The position numbers and the translations under genes are program-made. A DNA stretch of 64,000 bases from Haloarcula laminariae. GTDB taxonomy: Archaea; Halobacteriota; Halobacteria; Halobacteriales; Haloarculaceae. Positions 60,971 through 64,000 of this stretch are shown here, piece by piece. The notes under the pieces were generated by a model. That model had not been told where the DNA came from, searched no databases, and saw only the letters and a program-made list of their open reading frames with translations. Position 1 is the stretch's first letter, and every line of letters starts with the position of its first letter. The stretch is taken from positions 744,001 through 808,000 of the forward strand of contig NZ_JAMZFY010000002.1 in the NCBI RefSeq assembly GCF_025457605.1. The letters run 5' to 3'.

Positions 60971-61053
60971 ACCCGGTATGCAGATGGCACGCACCTAAAC
61001 GTCCCGGCACGGAGGCCGGAAGCTTTTCCTCGCCCCGGAGCGCCGTGGGGGAT

Positions 61054-61887
61054 ATGATATTGCCGTCGGGGTTCGGGTTACCGCCGCTGCCGTATCTGGT
61101 CGCGCTCGTCGGCGGGGCGTTCCTCATCGCCGCGCTGCTGGTCGCGCTGGAACCGCCCGTCGACCAGCGGACCGTCGTCGCGCTGGCCCCGTGGATGGCG
61201 CTGGGGGGCGCCCTGCACGCGCTCAACCAGCCGCCAATCGAGCTGTACGACGCGGCGCTGGTCCCCCTCTTTGGCACGCCGTCGGTGTATCTCACCACGT
61301 TCAACCTCATGGGCGCGGTGTGGCTCCTGCTCTCGTTTTTCGGCGTCCGCACCGGCAACAGCGGGAACATCTCGCGCAACCTCGGGCTGGTCGGGACGGG
61401 CGTCCTGACCGTCATCCTGCTGCTGTCCGCCGTCACCGCCCTCCGGTCCGGCCTCGTCGACCCGGTCTGGCCCGCGCTGTCGGTGCTGCTCTCGCTGTTC
61501 GTCGCCGCCATCGCCGTGCTCGCCGTTGCGCTCTGGCGGACGCCGCTCATCATCCGGGCGCGCTACGCCGCCCCGACCGTCGTCTTCGCCCACGTCTTCG
61601 ACGGCATCTCGACGGCTATCGGGACCGACGTGCTCGGCGTCGGCGAGCGCTCGCCCGTCCCGCGGGCCATCATGGAGTTCGCCGCGGGGCTGCCGACGGC
61701 ATCGGCCATCGGGAGCGGGTGGCTGTTCGTCCTCGTGAAGCTGCTCGTCGCGGTCGCCGTCGTCGTCCTCATGGACGACTACCTGAACGACGAACCCGTC
61801 GAGGCGAGTCTGGTCCTCTCGCTCGTGACCGCCGTCGGCCTCGGGCCGGCGACGAACAACGTCGTCCTGTTCCTCTTCGCCGGCTGA
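61054..61887 (+). CDS. DUF63 family membrane protein
   Basis: 277 residues, about eight TM helices. Matches the archaeal DUF63 family (MILPSGFGLPPLPYLVALVGG; AHVFDGISTAIGTDVLG). Function unknown. Integral cytoplasmic membrane. Confidence 0.85.
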   Translation: MILPSGFGLPPLPYLVALVGGAFLIAALLVALEPPVDQRTVVALAPWMALGGALHALNQPPIELYDAALVPLFGTPSVYLTTFNLMGAVWLLLSFFGVRTGNSGNISRNLGLVGTGVLTVILLLSAVTALRSGLVDPVWPALSVLLSLFVAAIAVLAVALWRTPLIIRARYAAPTVVFAHVFDGISTAIGTDVLGVGERSPVPRAIMEFAAGLPTASAIGSGWLFVLVKLLVAVAVVVLMDDYLNDEPVEASLVLSLVTAVGLGPATNNVVLFLFAG

Positions 61888-61893
61888 CTTCGG

Positions 61894-62118
61894 CTACTCC
61901 TCCTCGGACAGCCGTTCCGAGAGGTTGCGGTACATGATGCCGTAGAGAAACGCCGCCGCCAACAGCCCGAGCCCGATACCGAGAACCGGGGACTGGCCCG
62001 TCCCCCCGGCGATGCGCTGGGCGCCTACCGCCAGAAAGCCGAGTAGCAGGCCGAACACCAGGGCGATGAGCCCCGGCTTTCGCATCCGCGGGTGGAACAG
62101 GGAGATGTCGTCGCTCAT
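61894..62118 (-). CDS. Small two-TM membrane protein
   Basis: 74 residues from MSDDISLFHPRMRKPG. Two TM helices (about 18-34, 44-62) and an acidic C-terminus (RLSEEE). Common in haloarchaea next to other membrane genes; function unknown. Six nt separate its stop from the DUF63 stop. Confidence 0.68.
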   Translation of the reverse strand: MSDDISLFHPRMRKPGLIALVFGLLLGFLAVGAQRIAGGTGQSPVLGIGLGLLAAAFLYGIMYRNLSERLSEEE

Positions 62119-62198
62119 GACTGGGCTGTCGCGACGGACCCACGTCATTGTTCCGGAGAATCCACCGCGGTTTTACCCCCCGCCACCGAACGGCCGGC

Positions 62199-62924
62199 AT
62201 GGCCAAACAGCCCCACCTGCTGGTAGAATCGGGCGACCTGCACGACGTCGTCTTGCTGCCCGGCGACCCCGGCCGCGTCGACCGCATCGCCGGCCACTGC
62301 GAGGACAGCGAGGTCGTCGCACAGAACCGCGAGTACAAGCTCGTCAACGCCACCTACAAGGGGCGGGACCTGACGATCTGTTCGACCGGCATCGGCTCGC
62401 CGTCGGCCGCTATCGCCGTCGAGGAACTGGCCGCCGTCGGCTGCGAGACGTTCGTCCGCGTCGGCACGACCGGCGCGCTCCAGTCCGGTATCGAAATCGG
62501 CGACATGGTCGTCGCCACCGGCGCCGCCAAGGACGAGGGGACCACCGAGCGCTACGAGGACACGGCCGTCCCGGCGGTCCCGTCCTACGACGCGCTGACC
62601 GCCCTGGTCGATGCGGCCGAGGCGAACGGCGAAGACGTCCACGTCGGGCCGGTCGCCACGGACGACGCCTTCTACGCCGAGACCGACGAGTACGTCCGGG
62701 ACTGGGAGGCCGCGGGGCTGCAGTGCGTCGAGATGGAGGCCGCCGCCATCTTCTCGCTGGCCCGACGGAAGGGCCTCTCCGCCGGCGCTATCTGTACCGT
62801 CGACGGCAACCTCGTCGAGGGGACACAGAAGGGAGAGACCGACGACGAGGAACTCCCCGAGAAGGCGAGCAACAACGTCGAGCGGGCCATCGACATCGCG
62901 CTGACGGCCGCGGCCTCGCTGTGA
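62199..62924 (+). CDS. udp: Uridine phosphorylase (nucleoside phosphorylase family)
   Basis: 241 residues. NP-I family: LPGDPGRVDRI, VGTTGALQ and AGLQCVEMEAAAIFSLAR with the ribose-binding Glu-Met-Glu. Releases uracil and (deoxy)ribose 1-phosphate. Substrate uncertain; haloarchaeal members are usually annotated uridine phosphorylase. With deoC it could send deoxynucleoside carbon into glycolysis. Confidence 0.93.
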   Translation: MAKQPHLLVESGDLHDVVLLPGDPGRVDRIAGHCEDSEVVAQNREYKLVNATYKGRDLTICSTGIGSPSAAIAVEELAAVGCETFVRVGTTGALQSGIEIGDMVVATGAAKDEGTTERYEDTAVPAVPSYDALTALVDAAEANGEDVHVGPVATDDAFYAETDEYVRDWEAAGLQCVEMEAAAIFSLARRKGLSAGAICTVDGNLVEGTQKGETDDEELPEKASNNVERAIDIALTAAASL

Positions 62925-62967
62925 GGCGGCCGGGAAGCTTAGGGGCCCGTCCGTTCACCCGTTAGCT

Positions 62968-64000
62968 ATGCTCAAGGAGTTCATCCAGCGGCTCCGCGCG
63001 CTGGCGCTTCGCCTCCGTCGGGTCGAGCGCCGGGAGCTGCGGGAGTTTCGCCGCTGGGCCGAGACGACCGACCGGCTGGTCCACCTCTCGGTGCTCGTGT
63101 TCGTCCCGCTGCTCATCGGGCTGGTGACGCTGCTGTCGAACGCCGTCCCGGCGCTGTCGTTCCTGCTCTTTCCGCCGCTTGCCTCCGGCAGCTACACGCT
63201 GTTTGCGAACCCGCGCGGGAAGTACGCCGACCCCGGGCAGTTCGTCGCCGGGCTGACCATCGGCGCGGCCTGCGGGCTGGGGGCCCTGTGGGTGTCGAGC
63301 GCGTTTCTCACGGTCCCCGCGGGACAGCTCCGCGTCGCCGCCGGCGCGGCCGTCCTGGCGACGCTCGCCACGGGCCTCATCACCTGGCCCTTCGACATCG
63401 AGGAGCCGTCGGCGTACTCGACGGCGCTGCTGGCGCTGCTGGTCCAGCCGGCCCAGCGGCTGGCCTTCCTGGGAAGTATCTTCCTCGCGAGTTCCCTCGT
63501 CGCCGTCGTCTTCGTCGTCTGGCGCAACCGGTTCTACGACCGGCGGGCGACGGTGCTGTACGAGTCGACGACCGGCGACGACCACGTGCTGGTCCCGATG
63601 CGCGGCGACCACGCCCACGCGACGGCGATGCTCGCCGCCCGCCTGGCCGCGGCCCACGAGGCCGGCAAGGTCGTCCTGCTCGATATCGTCCCGGACACCG
63701 AGGCCGCCGAGGCCGAGCGGGCGATGCTGAACGGGGGCGCGGGGGCCGGCGGCGTGGAAGCGGCCGGCGTCGACCAGGCGGACGAGGTGAGCGACGCGCT
63801 CCGCGAGCGGGTCGACCGGCTGGAGTCGCGGGCCGCGACCGTCGAGACGCGGGTCGGCGTCCCCTGTCAGGTGGTCGTCGCCGCCGGGGAGGAGCCGGCG
63901 GCGGCGACGCTGCAGGCGGCCGAGTCGACGAACTGCGACCTCATCGCCGCCCCCTACGAGAGCGAACACGGCGCCCTGACGGCGTATCTCCGCCAGCTGT
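62968..64000 (+). CDS. HPP-family membrane protein fused to UspA-like domain (partial)
   Basis: At least 344 residues; open to the window edge, so the C-terminus is missing. Amphipathic basic N-terminus (1-35), then four TM helices (HPP type: about 42-60, 64-80, 90-115, 118-140, and a later one near 170-188), then a cytosolic UspA-like part beginning HVLVPMRGDHAHATAMLAARLAA. Haloarchaeal HPP-UspA fusions may take part in nitrite or anion transport; function inferred. Confidence 0.8.
   Translation, partial: MLKEFIQRLRALALRLRRVERRELREFRRWAETTDRLVHLSVLVFVPLLIGLVTLLSNAVPALSFLLFPPLASGSYTLFANPRGKYADPGQFVAGLTIGAACGLGALWVSSAFLTVPAGQLRVAAGAAVLATLATGLITWPFDIEEPSAYSTALLALLVQPAQRLAFLGSIFLASSLVAVVFVVWRNRFYDRRATVLYESTTGDDHVLVPMRGDHAHATAMLAARLAAAHEAGKVVLLDIVPDTEAAEAERAMLNGGAGAGGVEAAGVDQADEVSDALRERVDRLESRAATVETRVGVPCQVVVAAGEEPAAATLQAAESTNCDLIAAPYESEHGALTAYLRQL

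Overview
The window is a contiguous stretch of haloarchaeal (class Halobacteria) chromosome. Base composition is very GC-rich, the proteins are strongly acidic, and many genes appear leaderless, with a TATA-like box about 26-30 nt before the start codon. Marker genes agree: HMG-CoA reductase, GatD, a SAMP1-type ubiquitin-like modifier, HalX response regulators, HerA/NurA and many haloarchaea-only small proteins. I cannot fix the genus from sequence alone. There is no rRNA, recognisable tRNA, CRISPR array, integrase or complete insertion sequence; the region reads as core chromosome with a few repeat-like inserts.

Layout. 1-5.7 kb: a membrane protein with a degenerate metzincin site, a formyl-THF cyclo-ligase-like protein, a PAS/GAF histidine kinase with a degenerate receiver, a zinc ribbon and a flavoprotein disulfide reductase. 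5.8-15 kb: an export island with two tandem RND/MMPL transporters, a COG1361-type secreted accessory protein, a divergent small ORF plus unknown multi-pass membrane protein, and a TetR regulator; a 38-bp near-perfect palindrome lies between the divergent units. 15-20.5 kb: two HalX regulators around a PAS-like membrane protein, NAD kinase, a KaiC-like ATPase with an acidic repeat tail, and two UspA proteins. 20.6-26.4 kb: HerA, an EEP-family nuclease/phosphatase, NurA, a CaCA exchanger and small unknowns. 26.5-34 kb: gpmI, kptA next to the nadABC operon, hmgA and an Lrp regulator.

34-44.8 kb: an APC-UspA permease with a degenerate RCK-like partner, a gamma-carbonic-anhydrase-like protein, a GCS2-like ligase with a large acidic insert, a lipoprotein, a peroxiredoxin, a dgcN/dgcA D-glutamate pair and a Vms1/VLRF1-like protein; a 197-bp nested inverted-repeat element sits at 43.2-43.4 kb. 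45-52.7 kb: small proteins, DUF1405, a repeat-rich glycoprotein-like secreted protein with an ArsR-like regulator, gatD, a two-gene membrane-RCK_C operon and SAMP1. 52.7-64 kb: icd, an isoaspartyl peptidase, map followed by a hairpin element and a duplicated gene tail, a HIT protein, a CDF transporter, an archaeal MtaB/CDKAL1-type methylthiotransferase, deoC, DUF63, uridine phosphorylase and an HPP-UspA protein cut by the window end.

Genes that plausibly work together: nadABC makes NAD+, NAD kinase converts it to NADP+ and KptA consumes it. HerA and NurA form the archaeal DNA-end-resection motor/nuclease pair. DgcN and DgcA form a D-glutamate catabolic pair. DeoC and uridine phosphorylase act in nucleoside salvage. 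Genes are very tightly packed: five convergent gene pairs have stop codons that abut with no base between them.
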